Below the pieces are notes generated by a model. The model saw only the letters and a list, made by a program, of their open reading frames with translations. It was not told where the DNA came from and did not search any database. A program made the translations under genes and the position numbers. A stretch of 64,000 nt of DNA from CAYQCE01 sp964415885 (GTDB lineage Bacteria > Zixibacteria > MSB-5A5 > JAABVY01 > JAHJOQ01), in contig CAYQCE010000001.1 in the NCBI GenBank assembly GCA_964415885.1, positions 52,159 to 116,158 on the forward strand, in the 5' to 3' direction. Below are positions 18,294 to 26,989 of this stretch, one piece after another (the stretch's first letter is position 1; each line of letters opens with the position of its first letter).

Positions 18294-21269
18294 CTATTTC
18301 GTGCATCCGGCACACGGAGCGTCTCCACCCTGAAAGACATAGGTGATGAGATAGACGATATCGTCGATATCGATACCCTCGCTGCAGTCGACATCGCCTG
18401 TCGCCTCCGAGACGGGTGCCGGTCCTCCGGCAAAGACATAGGCAATCAGGTAGACGATATCATCGATATCTATACCGGCGCTGCCATCGACGTCACCACA
18501 AAGATAGCAATACCCGAGTCCACTCAAACCGCTCAAATAGTGGCTCTCTATCTCACCGTCATCCAGTGCGCGATCGTGAACCGCGAGCTCATCAAGGTGA
18601 CCGTCGAAGTTGAAATGCTCGGCAAAACCGATGTAGCCGAGGTTTATCGGCACAGTGTCGTCGAAGCCGTCAACGAACGCCAGATTCTCGGAAACTGCCA
18701 GCTCTCCGTCTACATAGATCATGTTTTCGTTCGTGGTGCCGTTTCTAACCGCGGCGACATGATGCCATCCAGTTCCGATCAGGCTTTCACTGCTGACAAT
18801 CATGAGTCCGGTGGTTGCCTTCTCTCTGAGAACAAAACGAACGCTGCCCTGCTCTCCGGTCGATGTGTTGCAATTCAGACCGACCCACCAGATATCCAGA
18901 TTGCCGGTTCCTCCGTCGCTCTTCCGACCAATAATCACATTGTTTTCGGAGTTTGTATTCCCATCGCATTCCGTGTCCTTCTTGACCCAGAACTCGATTG
19001 TGAAGCTCGACGTATTCGTCCAGTCGAAGTGCATATGATCCGCAATGTCGAGTTCGTGAGTGCCGTCAAACTGCTGACACCCGTTCACCATACCTGTACC
19101 AGCCACGGGGTAGTTCATGCCGGTGGCGTTTGCCGATCCGATAAAGTCGTGGTAGTTCGGGCCATCGGCCTCATCAAAGGTCCAGTAGTGTACCAGATTC
19201 GCCGGGCAGAGAGGAGCGCCGGTTACGGTAATCGTGAATGGCTGTTCATCCGATCCGACTGAGTTCGCTGCTTCGACGATGACATCGTAATCGCCGGCGA
19301 ACTCGGCTGTCCAGGCAATCACTCCGGTAGTCGGATCGATGCTCATTCCGGCAGGAGCCTGAATCAGATCGAAAGTTGGAGTCGGGATCCCGGATGCCTC
19401 GACATCATAGGAGTACGACATTCCAACAGTTGCTTCAGTAAGGGCGATGGAGGTTATGACGGGCGCCACATTGTCACAGTACGATATTCCCTGCAAACCA
19501 TTAGTATAGTGAGCCGTCACATCACCGAGCGTAAGCGCACGATCGTACATCGCGACTTCATCAAGATCGCCCTCGTAGCGGTAGAAACCTCCGAATCCGA
19601 GGTAGCCAATGTTGAGAGCGGCATCGTCTGAGAAGCCGGTCGTGTAAGCTACAGTAGTCGATATTTCGAGTTCCCCGTCAATGTAAAGGAGGTTCTCTCC
19701 AGTGACGGCATCTCTAACCACGGCAATGTGATGCCACTCACCATCAACAATGCTCTCATCGCTCAGGATCATCGTGCCCTGACCACCCGAGTCCCTTAGG
19801 ACGAAGCGAACTGAGCCTGGAAGACCGTCCGACTGATTGCAGTTTACGCCAATCCACCAGATGTTAAGCGGGTTTTCGCCGGTGCCATACCTGCCAACGA
19901 TGACCTCATTGTATTGACTGCCCTGGGTGCCAGCACAGTCGGCGCTCTTTCGCATCCAGAATTCGACGCTGAAGCTCTCGGTGGGACCCCAGTCAAATGA
20001 TCCATCATCGGCTATATCACCCTGGTCGTCGGTGCCGTCAAACTGCTGGGCGCCGTCAACGATGCCAGCCAGCGGAGTCGGGCAGTTTGTGCAACTGATA
20101 TCGTTACCGCCGATGAAGTCATCGTACGGTCCGGACGTCTGCTCGTCGAGTTTCCAGTAGTGCGACATTTCGTCCGGACACGCTATCTCTTCGAGAATTG
20201 AAAGCGTATAGGATTGCTGATCAGTACCTGATGCATTGGTGACTTCGACAGCAACATCGTAGTCATCAGCGGTGTCAGGAGTCCATTCGATCAGGCCGGT
20301 TACCGGATCGATCGTCATTCCGACCGGAGCGGTCGTTAGAGCAAATGCCGGAGCGGGATATCCGTCGGCCTCGACATCATACATGTATTCTTCACCCGCA
20401 CGCCCAACTGTCACTGCAGTCGATGTGATTTCGGGTGTTTCGTTGCAGTAGCCGTGTCCGTCATTAATCCCACGTTCGTAGTGGTCCATGATGTCCGAAT
20501 CGCTCAGGGCCACGTCGTGCAGAGCCAATTCATCGAGCAGACCGGTATAGTAGAAGCCGCCGGTACCTGTGTTGAGATAGCCGACATTGATGTTGTCGTC
20601 TGCGGCGAATCCACTTGCGAACGTTACCGCTGTGGCAGTGGCCTCAAGAGAGCCATCGACATAGAGGTGCACGGATGAAGTCGCGAAGTCATGGACCGCG
20701 GCGACATGATGCCATTCGTTATCATTGACCACCGTAGTTCCGACCATTACCGGACCGCCACCATTATCCTTCAGGACAAAGCGAACAGCTCCCTGCGGTC
20801 CTTCGGAGGAATTGCAGTTGACTCCGACCCACCAGATGCTTAGGGGATCTGAGGCACCGCCATCGAATCTTCCGACAATCACTCCGTTCGCCTGATTGTC
20901 ATCCTCAGCGCAGGTTGCGTCGCTTTTCATCCAGAACTCGATCGCGAAGCTCGCATCGGACGCAAAATCGAAATCTGTCGAAGCCGGAATGTCGATTTCC
21001 GTTGAGCCGTCGAATGCTGTCGCGCCTTCGACTATTCCTGTACCGAATGCAGGGCACGCTGCGCTGCAGCCGGCGTCTAACGTTGCAATCAAGTCATCGA
21101 ACACCGTTCCGGATGTCTCATTGAATTGCCAGTAGTGAGTTAAGTGAGTTGGGCAGTCGACATCTGCGTGTACTCCCGAGGTGGGAGCTGTGAGTGATAC
21201 GACTGCAATAAAGGCGAAGTGGATCAGACTCCACCGTTTGAGTTTTGAAACTGCTGAATCGAGCGACAT
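18294..21269 (-). CDS. Secreted triple-LamG dockerin protein
   Basis: The 991-residue product has a signal peptide (hydrophobic about 15-33, cut near VHAD). Three LamG-type domains lie at about 35-270, 355-590 and 680-920. They are linked by Ig-like units with the repeated phrase PAGMSIDPTTGVIAWT, and a C-terminal dockerin pair with two DIDDIVYLI repeats follows. No catalytic domain was seen, so it is probably a polymer-binding component recruited through dockerin-cohesin contacts. The LamG units closely resemble those of the next two genes downstream, which suggests duplication and shuffling. The ATG at 21269 has GGAGG about eight bases upstream. Its mRNA seems to carry a 400-base structured leader. 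Confidence 0.78.
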   Translation of the reverse strand: MSLDSAVSKLKRWSLIHFAFIAVVSLTAPTSGVHADVDCPTHLTHYWQFNETSGTVFDDLIATLDAGCSAACPAFGTGIVEGATAFDGSTEIDIPASTDFDFASDASFAIEFWMKSDATCAEDDNQANGVIVGRFDGGASDPLSIWWVGVNCNSSEGPQGAVRFVLKDNGGGPVMVGTTVVNDNEWHHVAAVHDFATSSVHLYVDGSLEATATAVTFASGFAADDNINVGYLNTGTGGFYYTGLLDELALHDVALSDSDIMDHYERGINDGHGYCNETPEITSTAVTVGRAGEEYMYDVEADGYPAPAFALTTAPVGMTIDPVTGLIEWTPDTADDYDVAVEVTNASGTDQQSYTLSILEEIACPDEMSHYWKLDEQTSGPYDDFIGGNDISCTNCPTPLAGIVDGAQQFDGTDDQGDIADDGSFDWGPTESFSVEFWMRKSADCAGTQGSQYNEVIVGRYGTGENPLNIWWIGVNCNQSDGLPGSVRFVLRDSGGQGTMILSDESIVDGEWHHIAVVRDAVTGENLLYIDGELEISTTVAYTTGFSDDAALNIGYLGFGGFYRYEGDLDEVAMYDRALTLGDVTAHYTNGLQGISYCDNVAPVITSIALTEATVGMSYSYDVEASGIPTPTFDLIQAPAGMSIDPTTGVIAWTAEFAGDYDVIVEAANSVGSDEQPFTITVTGAPLCPANLVHYWTFDEADGPNYHDFIGSANATGMNYPVAGTGMVNGCQQFDGTHELDIADHMHFDWTNTSSFTIEFWVKKDTECDGNTNSENNVIIGRKSDGGTGNLDIWWVGLNCNTSTGEQGSVRFVLREKATTGLMIVSSESLIGTGWHHVAAVRNGTTNENMIYVDGELAVSENLAFVDGFDDTVPINLGYIGFAEHFNFDGHLDELAVHDRALDDGEIESHYLSGLSGLGYCYLCGDVDGSAGIDIDDIVYLIAYVFAGGPAPVSEATGDVDCSEGIDIDDIVYLITYVFQGGDAPCAGCTK

Positions 21270-21672
21270 AGGACTGCCTCCTTGAGTACACATTTCTGTT
21301 TGGCCTTACTCCGCCTGGATTGCGGCTTGAATCTCCGTCGACGGTTGCCGGAGTAGGTTCCCCCACCAATTAGCCCCATACCGGAACCGGACGAGAAGTA
21401 TCTGGAGCACAGGCTCCGTAGTACCGCTCAGAATGCGGGTGCCGTGACCATAACCGCCGGGGACGGGTCAAGAGGTTGGTCACACACCATCATCCGAACG
21501 ATGGTTTTGTCGCCCTTCGAACAGCCTCTTAATCAGTTGTTAGTCGATTCGATTCGTTAGGTTAGTATTTCGGGCACGAACACGACATTAAACGTTAGAC
21601 TGAATCAATGACCCCGTTGCTTGCTCGTTACCTTAGTACTCGATTGAACAGGACTTAGATCAATCACTCTAC
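21270..21672 (-). promoter_or_regulatory. Long, highly structured 5' leader of the triple-LamG gene
   Basis: A minus-strand promoter TTGACA (21706-21701), 16 bases, TATTTT (21684-21679) would start near 21672, leaving about 400 untranslated bases. Between 21505 and 21307 six helices follow one another: 21500-21505/21486-21491, 21478-21483/21444-21449, 21435-21438/21424-21427, 21413-21417/21404-21408, 21383-21388/21356-21361 and 21350-21355/21307-21312. The last two abut directly. It does not show the conserved core of c-di-GMP-I, cobalamin, SAM or glycine riboswitches. It may be a new cis-regulatory RNA. Confidence 0.45.
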
Positions 21673-21860
21673 GATCAGAAAATAACTCCTTTCTGAACTT
21701 TGTCAAGCGTTTTGGTATAGTTTTCAGTTCTCAGAAATAGAATAAGTGGAGTCAGCGTTAGACGACTACTAAGGCCGGGTTAGAATTCGATTGTGGATAC
21801 TGATCCTGAAACGGCCTCTCGCAAGATTCAAATGAGTCCTGGTTGACTTGCCCCGCGGGT
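21673..21860. other. AT-rich intergenic stretch with promoter
   Basis: This stretch holds the -35/-10 elements of the triple-LamG gene at 21679-21706. The rest shows no open frame, terminator or repeat that could be supported. Confidence 0.35.
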
Positions 21861-24743
21861 CTATTTGATGTTCAAGACGCTCCTGTCTCGAGAGTTCGGT
21901 GCCGCCAGGGGAGCCTCAGCGCACGGTTCCGGGCCGCCGTTAAACACGTAAGCTATCAGAACAACAATGTCGTCGATATCGATTCTCCCGTCGCAGTTTA
22001 CATCACCTGATACCTCCGGATACGGCGGCGGACCGTTCAGAAAGACATGATTGATAAGATAGATTATATCGTCAACGTCGATTGATCTGGTCGAATCGAC
22101 ATCGCCGATGAGCGCGGTTCGGAAAAAGAGGCTGTCGTTAGACCATGAGCTGTCTCCGCTCAGATCTGCTACTCTTACCTTCCACACGTAGTCTCTGCCC
22201 CACACGAGATCACCGGCAGAAGCATAGAAAGTGTCTGTGAGATCAGATGACCATACGGTATACTCGTTCCCGCTGTCTGCGGAAGCGAACAAGGAGTATC
22301 GCAGCGAATCGGACAGATCAATATCGACAGATTGTGACCAGAAGAAATCGACATTCAGGGCGCCCAGGATGGTATCCGCAGGAGAAATCAGATCAAACGC
22401 GCCAGGCGCGGAGTTCATACGGAACGAGATTGTATTCCATTCCGACCAGGTATGCCCGTTGTTTGTCCTGAGCCTGAGCCATATAGTTTCCCCATCAACG
22501 AGTGGCTCCCCATCATACACTACGCTCGTATCGCTCGACTCAAACGGTTCGGGATTCCACTTCTCTGTAGAATCCCAACTGTCGTCTGTGCCGACCTCGA
22601 TCTCGAACGAGTCCTGAATTCCGGCAACTGGATCATCGAATCGCCAGTAGACTTCCGGGGTATGATTTATGACACGCTGAAGATTCGTTTCACCGAGAAG
22701 CCCGATCTCTATGACCGAAGGCACCCCGGTGCAGCCAACTCCGTATGCTCCAATCAGCGAGTTGCATTCGTTGTTTTCCGGCGCACATGGTGAGACATCC
22801 CTGATTGTGAAATCACCGCCGGCCGCATCGCAAAAGAGCGGATCGAGGGAGATGTTGCCGTTCGAATCGGCCGGCAAGTTGTCAGAAGCGCGTTTCTCGT
22901 CGTCACCGTTGCCAAACACGTTACTGCAGTAGCGGGCTATGCCAGAGTCACCCGGAGGCGAATAGATGGACGATGATCCGGCGTTGAATGCGAAGATGCA
23001 ACTGTCGGCACGCCACAGAAAGTCGTGCGAGTACCAGATAGCCGAGCCTTCCGGAGCCGAATTGCCCGCAAAAGTGCATCCCTCGAGCACACCTTCGGGA
23101 TATCCGGCGTCGGCATTTGCATCGGAGTAGAGTGCACCTCCGAAATCCGCCGAATTGCCGATGAATACAGTTCTTATGAATGACCCTTGATTGTAGGAGC
23201 TAAACGCGGCTCCACCCTTGACAGCGAAGTTGTGTTTGAATACGCAATCAACAAATTCATTCAGCGTCGCAGTGGCGTCATATCCATAAATCCTGACTCC
23301 CCCGGCATTCTCGAGAATAAGGCACTCTTCGAATCGCAAACCGGCGAATCCAACCTTGCTGATGCCTCTTCCAGTGTTGTTACTTATCACACAGTCTCGG
23401 AAAAGATGGGATACGGTGCTACGAAGCTTGTCTCTCAGGGCGTTGTCGGCATTCGACGGCAGATAATCTCTGAAGGAGACGCCGAAACCGTCATTGCCCG
23501 ATATGTTGCATCCTGTGATCTCGATTGGCTCAAAGTCGTCAAAGTCCTTGAATGGATAATCTGAGAAACACATTCCGCTGCCAATGTTATTCGTGAGGTC
23601 ACAGTAGAAGATATCCTCGGGATTGAAACAACCCGCTCCATACTGAGCGTCATTGTATTGAATTGTGCAATATCGCAGTAGACCGCCGTAAGCTCCGCCG
23701 CCTCTTTCGGCGCTGTTCTCCTCTATAATGCAATTCACGATGAGGGCTGATGAGTTGTGTGCATATACTCCACCGCCTCTTTCATTCGTTCCAACACCAT
23801 CAGTCACCATAACCCCGCAGAGCACAGACGTCGAATCTTCGCCGTTCACAAAGCGAACGACTGAGCCGGTATCGGAAACGAGTGGAGTATGCGCCGTATC
23901 GCCGTTGATGATCGTGTTCTCGATATGCGTCAAATCCATATCCAGGACATACTCACTACCGACTGTAATCGCCTTACTATCAAAGGTGATCCGCTCGAAA
24001 TACTCACCGTCATGGATGACAACCGTGTCGCCGTCGGTAGTCTGGTCGATAGCATGCTGGATAGTGCGATACGGGTTGGCATCGCTTCCATCACCCAGAG
24101 AGTCGCTGCCCAGAGTATCGACGTAATAGATCGTCCTGTTCTGTCTCACGACATGGATCACACAGTCATAGTACTGCGGTGGAAAGCCGGTTCCGCCCGT
24201 AGGAGAGAACTTAAACGCGCCGGCGGGTGGAAAAAAGGATGAGTCGACTATGATATCGAAATCGTCTGAGATATCTTCAGCGTTTGTTAACTTGAGAGTC
24301 AAGTTGCCGAGGCGGGTCTGGACCGGTGCGGGGAAGACACCATTGTCGAACGAAACCAGGCCCAGGCTAAAGCCGTTGTAACCCCACCCGAGTCCGCCTA
24401 AACTCTCGTCGAGATAGCTTATACCAACGGTCGAAAAGATACCGGGTGAAAGGTCCGCAAGATTGACTGCAAAGCTGTCCACAATCAGGAGGGAATCATC
24501 GTGTCCACTGCCGAGACCCGTACTGGTTGACAGTTCGAATCCCAATGATATTCCGCTGACTTGCGGATCATCCGAGAATGCCCAGAGCTCAACCGTGAAC
24601 AGAGAATCCGCATTGCTCGCCACTGTCCAGATGGGGCTCGATGGATTGAAGCGGCAAGTATCCAAATCCCCGATATCCTGCCCTTTCGAATTCACAATGA
24701 GTATGCTCGCAAATATGCTACAGAAGAGAATTGTACGCCTCAT
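21861..24743 (-). CDS. Secreted right-handed beta-helix protein with cohesin-like and dockerin domains
   Basis: The 960-residue product starts with a signal peptide (about 5-22). A cohesin-like beta-sandwich (about 25-200) shows alternating hydrophobic strands such as LFTVELWAFSDDP and GNLTLKLTN. A DUF1565/pectate-lyase-type right-handed beta-helix follows (about 205-660): GDGSDANPYRTIQHAIDQ is the usual entry motif, and rungs repeat CxIxxNxA and GGGxY. Fibronectin-like domains (about 670-890) and a C-terminal dockerin pair with DVDDIIYLI and DIDDIVVLI complete it. It could bind or cleave a polysaccharide, but no catalytic residues can be assigned. The ATG at 24743 is preferred, with GGAG seven bases upstream; a GTG lies 12 bases further up. 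Confidence 0.75.
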   Translation of the reverse strand: MRRTILFCSIFASILIVNSKGQDIGDLDTCRFNPSSPIWTVASNADSLFTVELWAFSDDPQVSGISLGFELSTSTGLGSGHDDSLLIVDSFAVNLADLSPGIFSTVGISYLDESLGGLGWGYNGFSLGLVSFDNGVFPAPVQTRLGNLTLKLTNAEDISDDFDIIVDSSFFPPAGAFKFSPTGGTGFPPQYYDCVIHVVRQNRTIYYVDTLGSDSLGDGSDANPYRTIQHAIDQTTDGDTVVIHDGEYFERITFDSKAITVGSEYVLDMDLTHIENTIINGDTAHTPLVSDTGSVVRFVNGEDSTSVLCGVMVTDGVGTNERGGGVYAHNSSALIVNCIIEENSAERGGGAYGGLLRYCTIQYNDAQYGAGCFNPEDIFYCDLTNNIGSGMCFSDYPFKDFDDFEPIEITGCNISGNDGFGVSFRDYLPSNADNALRDKLRSTVSHLFRDCVISNNTGRGISKVGFAGLRFEECLILENAGGVRIYGYDATATLNEFVDCVFKHNFAVKGGAAFSSYNQGSFIRTVFIGNSADFGGALYSDANADAGYPEGVLEGCTFAGNSAPEGSAIWYSHDFLWRADSCIFAFNAGSSSIYSPPGDSGIARYCSNVFGNGDDEKRASDNLPADSNGNISLDPLFCDAAGGDFTIRDVSPCAPENNECNSLIGAYGVGCTGVPSVIEIGLLGETNLQRVINHTPEVYWRFDDPVAGIQDSFEIEVGTDDSWDSTEKWNPEPFESSDTSVVYDGEPLVDGETIWLRLRTNNGHTWSEWNTISFRMNSAPGAFDLISPADTILGALNVDFFWSQSVDIDLSDSLRYSLFASADSGNEYTVWSSDLTDTFYASAGDLVWGRDYVWKVRVADLSGDSSWSNDSLFFRTALIGDVDSTRSIDVDDIIYLINHVFLNGPPPYPEVSGDVNCDGRIDIDDIVVLIAYVFNGGPEPCAEAPLAAPNSRDRSVLNIK

Positions 24744-24808
24744 GGATAGCTCCACAGCCTGCGGTTAATGTCAATTGATTGAGTCTCTTGGCAAAAGCCC
24801 ATCGTCTC

Positions 24809-24984
24809 GGGGCTTGTTGAGAAACCCCCAAAACCTCGGTCTTTGCGAGTGAGCGCAGCGAGCGTGGCAATCTCAAAGCAGCCGTATAGTATTGCCTGAC
24901 CATGAGATCGCAGCGTCATTCCGCCTCCGCGGGACTCCTCGCGATGACAGCTTTCCAGCGAAACGGACTCTTTCAACAAGCCCC
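24809..24984. repeat. MITE-like palindromic element
   Basis: The 176-bp element is bounded by perfect 12-bp inverted repeats, GGGGCTTGTTGA (24809-24820) and TCAACAAGCCCC (24973-24984). Its interior is itself roughly palindromic: GCGAGTGAGCGCAGCGAGCG and GGCAATCTC on the left mirror GAGATCGCAGCGTCATTCC and CGCGATGACAG on the right. Similar inverted GCGAG...GCAATCTC units are widespread dispersed repeats in bacterial genomes. It encodes no transposase, so it would be non-autonomous. It lies between the beta-helix gene and the sigma-54 regulator's control region. Confidence 0.6.
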
Positions 24985-25130
24985 TCGTTTTGGGGTGCCG
25001 GATCGCCGAAAGATATTCCAACGGATATTGGATGTCAAGCTGTAGTTGCCTCACCCATATCCCTTCCAATTCAGGATTACGATCGGTTCTGAGACAAATG
25101 GTCTTAACGTTTATATTGCAAATGATGCGG

Positions 25131-25174
25131 ATGCGCAACATAGCGACGTCTCTTGCATTGCAGGTTTGCAACAC
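25131..25174. promoter_or_regulatory. Paired RTGTTGC boxes upstream of the sigma-54 regulator
   Basis: ATGCGCAACAT (25131-25141; reverse ATGTTGCGCAT) and TTGCAACAC (25166-25174; reverse GTGTTGCAA) lie 100-140 bases upstream of the -24/-12 element at 25272. The same two words, ATGTTGC and GTGTTGC, occur together upstream of the 26960 and 39904 promoters. This placement is typical of an enhancer-binding-protein site. Confidence 0.5.
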
Positions 25175-25271
25175 TTTGAATCTGATCCGGTGTTGACAGC
25201 ATTCCTCTGTCTGCCGCTAATCTGTTTTAGCACAAACTATTAAGAATTGTCCGGCTGACACATGTTCCCAA

Positions 25272-25287
25272 TGGCATATTTACTGCT
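25272..25287 (+). promoter_or_regulatory. Candidate sigma-54 promoter of the regulator gene
   Basis: TGGCATATTTACTGCT has the invariant GG and GC separated by ten bases. It departs from the TGGCAC-N5-TTGC consensus at three positions, so it is weaker than the 26960 and 39904 promoters. It would make the regulator autoregulated. Confidence 0.45.
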
Positions 25288-25433
25288 GCATGAGACAGAG
25301 GAGATGCTGCAGGCGCGTGGAACTGGCAGTTTCCTCGGCAGAGCCGGCGGTACGCCGATGCAACGCTGGATCGCTGTGCTGGCGGGATGGCTGGCGCGTG
25401 CGAGCAAGCAAGAATGGCGTCTGAGGAAAGGTA

Positions 25434-26798
25434 TTGGTAATCATGCGGGATGATTTGAAAGACCTTCGTTTGTTCAGGGTCATACTCCGTTCGATAGCCG
25501 ATGGTGTCTTTACGGTTAACTCCAGCAGGGTTATCACGAGCTTCAATCCTGCAGCGGAGAGAATCACAGGTAGGCCGGCATCGAGTGCAATTGGAAAAAG
25601 ATGCTACGATGTATTCCACTCTGATATATGCGAGGATTGCCTTCTGGAGGCTACGCTAAAAACCGGCGCCGAAGCCGTCGACCGTCCGGTAAACATCATC
25701 AATGTCCACGGCGAAACAGTGCCGATCAGCATCTCCACGTCCGTACTGCGGGATGACAATAACGATGTGCTTGGTGCTGTCGAGACTTTCCGTGATCTTT
25801 CGGCGATCGAGAATCTGAGAAAAGAGCTGAACAAGCGATACTCGTTCGAAGACATCATCTCCAAGAGCCCGAAGATAACCAAGCTCTTCTCGATACTGCC
25901 GGATATTGCCGAAAGCGAGAGCACGGTGTTGATCCAGGGGCCATCCGGGTCCGGCAAGGAATTGTTCGCTCAGGCCATCCACAACATCAGTCCGCGGCAT
26001 GAGAACAACTATATCGTGATAAACTGCGGCACGCTCCCCGTTCAGCTCTTTGAATCTGAACTGTTCGGATATGTCAAAGGTGCGTTTACGGATGCCAGGC
26101 GGGATAAACCGGGAAAGCTGGCCTCAGCCGCGGGTGGTACAGTCCTGTTCGACGAAATCGGCGATCTCCCGATGACGACTCAGGTGAAGTTGCTGAGGCT
26201 TTTGCAGAATCAGGAATACGAGCCGCTCGGCAGCACTCGAGTCGAGAATGCGAATATCAGGATTGTTGCAGCGACCAACAAGGACCTCAAAGATCTGGTG
26301 GCACAGGGGAAGTTCAGAGATGATCTCTATTTTCGGCTGGCGGTTGTGCGTATCGATTTGCCGCCACTCGCGGAGCGCCGGGAAGACATCCCGTACCTGG
26401 TGGATCATTTCATCAAGAAGTTCAATTCGCGGAGGGGCAAAAAGATTATTGGCGTCAGCCCTGAGGTCATGGATGTCCTGATGCGGTATGAATTCCCCGG
26501 CAATATCCGCGAGCTCGAGAATGTCATCGAATACGGTTTCGTCGTCTGCAGAGGCAGCATAATCCAGAACGCACACCTTCCGGTGGAGCTTCAGAAGTCG
26601 GCGAGAGATGACATGGCCGAAATTGGTCGCAACGGTACCCCGGTTACCGAATCGATTGGCACCGAAGAGTCACTCCGTCGCGCACTCCGTCGAACGAACG
26701 GCCGCCTCGGGGATGCCGCAGCGCTTCTCGGTATTCACCGCACCACACTCTGGCGCCGCCTCAAACGCTATAACATAGATCCAACTCAATTCAAGTAG
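25434..26798 (+). CDS. PAS-domain sigma-54 enhancer-binding transcription activator
   Basis: The 454-residue regulator has an N-terminal PAS domain (about 12-120), a sigma-54 interaction AAA+ domain (about 140-370) and a C-terminal Fis-type helix-turn-helix (RRTNGRLGDAAALLGIHRTT). Walker A is GPSGSGKE from residue 169 and Walker B is GGTVLFDEIGD. The sigma-54-contacting loop reads GAFTDA at 216-221 rather than GAFTGA. The PAS domain has a Cys triad C57-x8-C66-x2-C69, a candidate iron-sulfur or metal redox switch; there is no receiver domain. Translation may begin at TTG 25434, seven bases after GAGG, or at ATG 25443. It is the likely activator of the redox operon that follows and of the convergent operon ending at 35629. 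Confidence 0.88.
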   Translation: MVIMRDDLKDLRLFRVILRSIADGVFTVNSSRVITSFNPAAERITGRPASSAIGKRCYDVFHSDICEDCLLEATLKTGAEAVDRPVNIINVHGETVPISISTSVLRDDNNDVLGAVETFRDLSAIENLRKELNKRYSFEDIISKSPKITKLFSILPDIAESESTVLIQGPSGSGKELFAQAIHNISPRHENNYIVINCGTLPVQLFESELFGYVKGAFTDARRDKPGKLASAAGGTVLFDEIGDLPMTTQVKLLRLLQNQEYEPLGSTRVENANIRIVAATNKDLKDLVAQGKFRDDLYFRLAVVRIDLPPLAERREDIPYLVDHFIKKFNSRRGKKIIGVSPEVMDVLMRYEFPGNIRELENVIEYGFVVCRGSIIQNAHLPVELQKSARDDMAEIGRNGTPVTESIGTEESLRRALRRTNGRLGDAAALLGIHRTTLWRRLKRYNIDPTQFK

Positions 26799-26865
26799 TC
26801 AGCTTCGGCAGCCAGAGATTCTCAGGTCATACTCTAAAACCGGGCGTCCCACACGTGCATCCTTA

Positions 26866-26897
26866 ATGTTGCGCATGCAACGCGAGTGTTGCAGCAT
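26866..26897 (+). promoter_or_regulatory. Enhancer-like RTGTTGC boxes upstream of the redox operon
   Basis: ATGTTGCGCATGCAAC (26866-26881) contains the inverted repeat GTTGC-gcat-GCAAC, and GTGTTGCAGCAT follows at 26886-26897. They are centred about 80 bases upstream of the -24/-12 element, a usual distance for activator sites. Confidence 0.55.
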
Positions 26898-26959
26898 TCG
26901 CATCGCTATCAGCAAGACTGATTGCTTCGATCTGTTGCTTCCCAAGGACTTAACGATGT

Positions 26960-26975
26960 TGGCACGCAAAATGCA
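26960..26975 (+). promoter_or_regulatory. Sigma-54 promoter of the NifX/membrane redox operon
   Basis: TGGCACGCAAAATGCA closely matches the sigma-54 consensus, with GG (26961-26962), ten bases and GC (26973-26974). Transcription should begin around 26986, only four bases before the ATG at 26990, so the first gene would be nearly leaderless. Confidence 0.7.
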
Positions 26976-26989
26976 ATAGTGTGGCTGTG

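Noticed and set aside
21307..21505. Assignment of the structured leader to a known riboswitch class
   Set aside because: The conserved cores of c-di-GMP-I, cobalamin, SAM and glycine riboswitches were looked for and not found, so it is reported only as an unclassified leader.
24740..25174. Open frames across the MITE-like element
   Set aside because: They follow the palindromic repeat, have no transposase motif and no ribosome-binding site.
25262..25453. 63-codon open frame before the sigma-54 regulator
   Set aside because: It contains the -24/-12 promoter itself, overlaps the regulator start in another frame and has no Shine-Dalgarno sequence.
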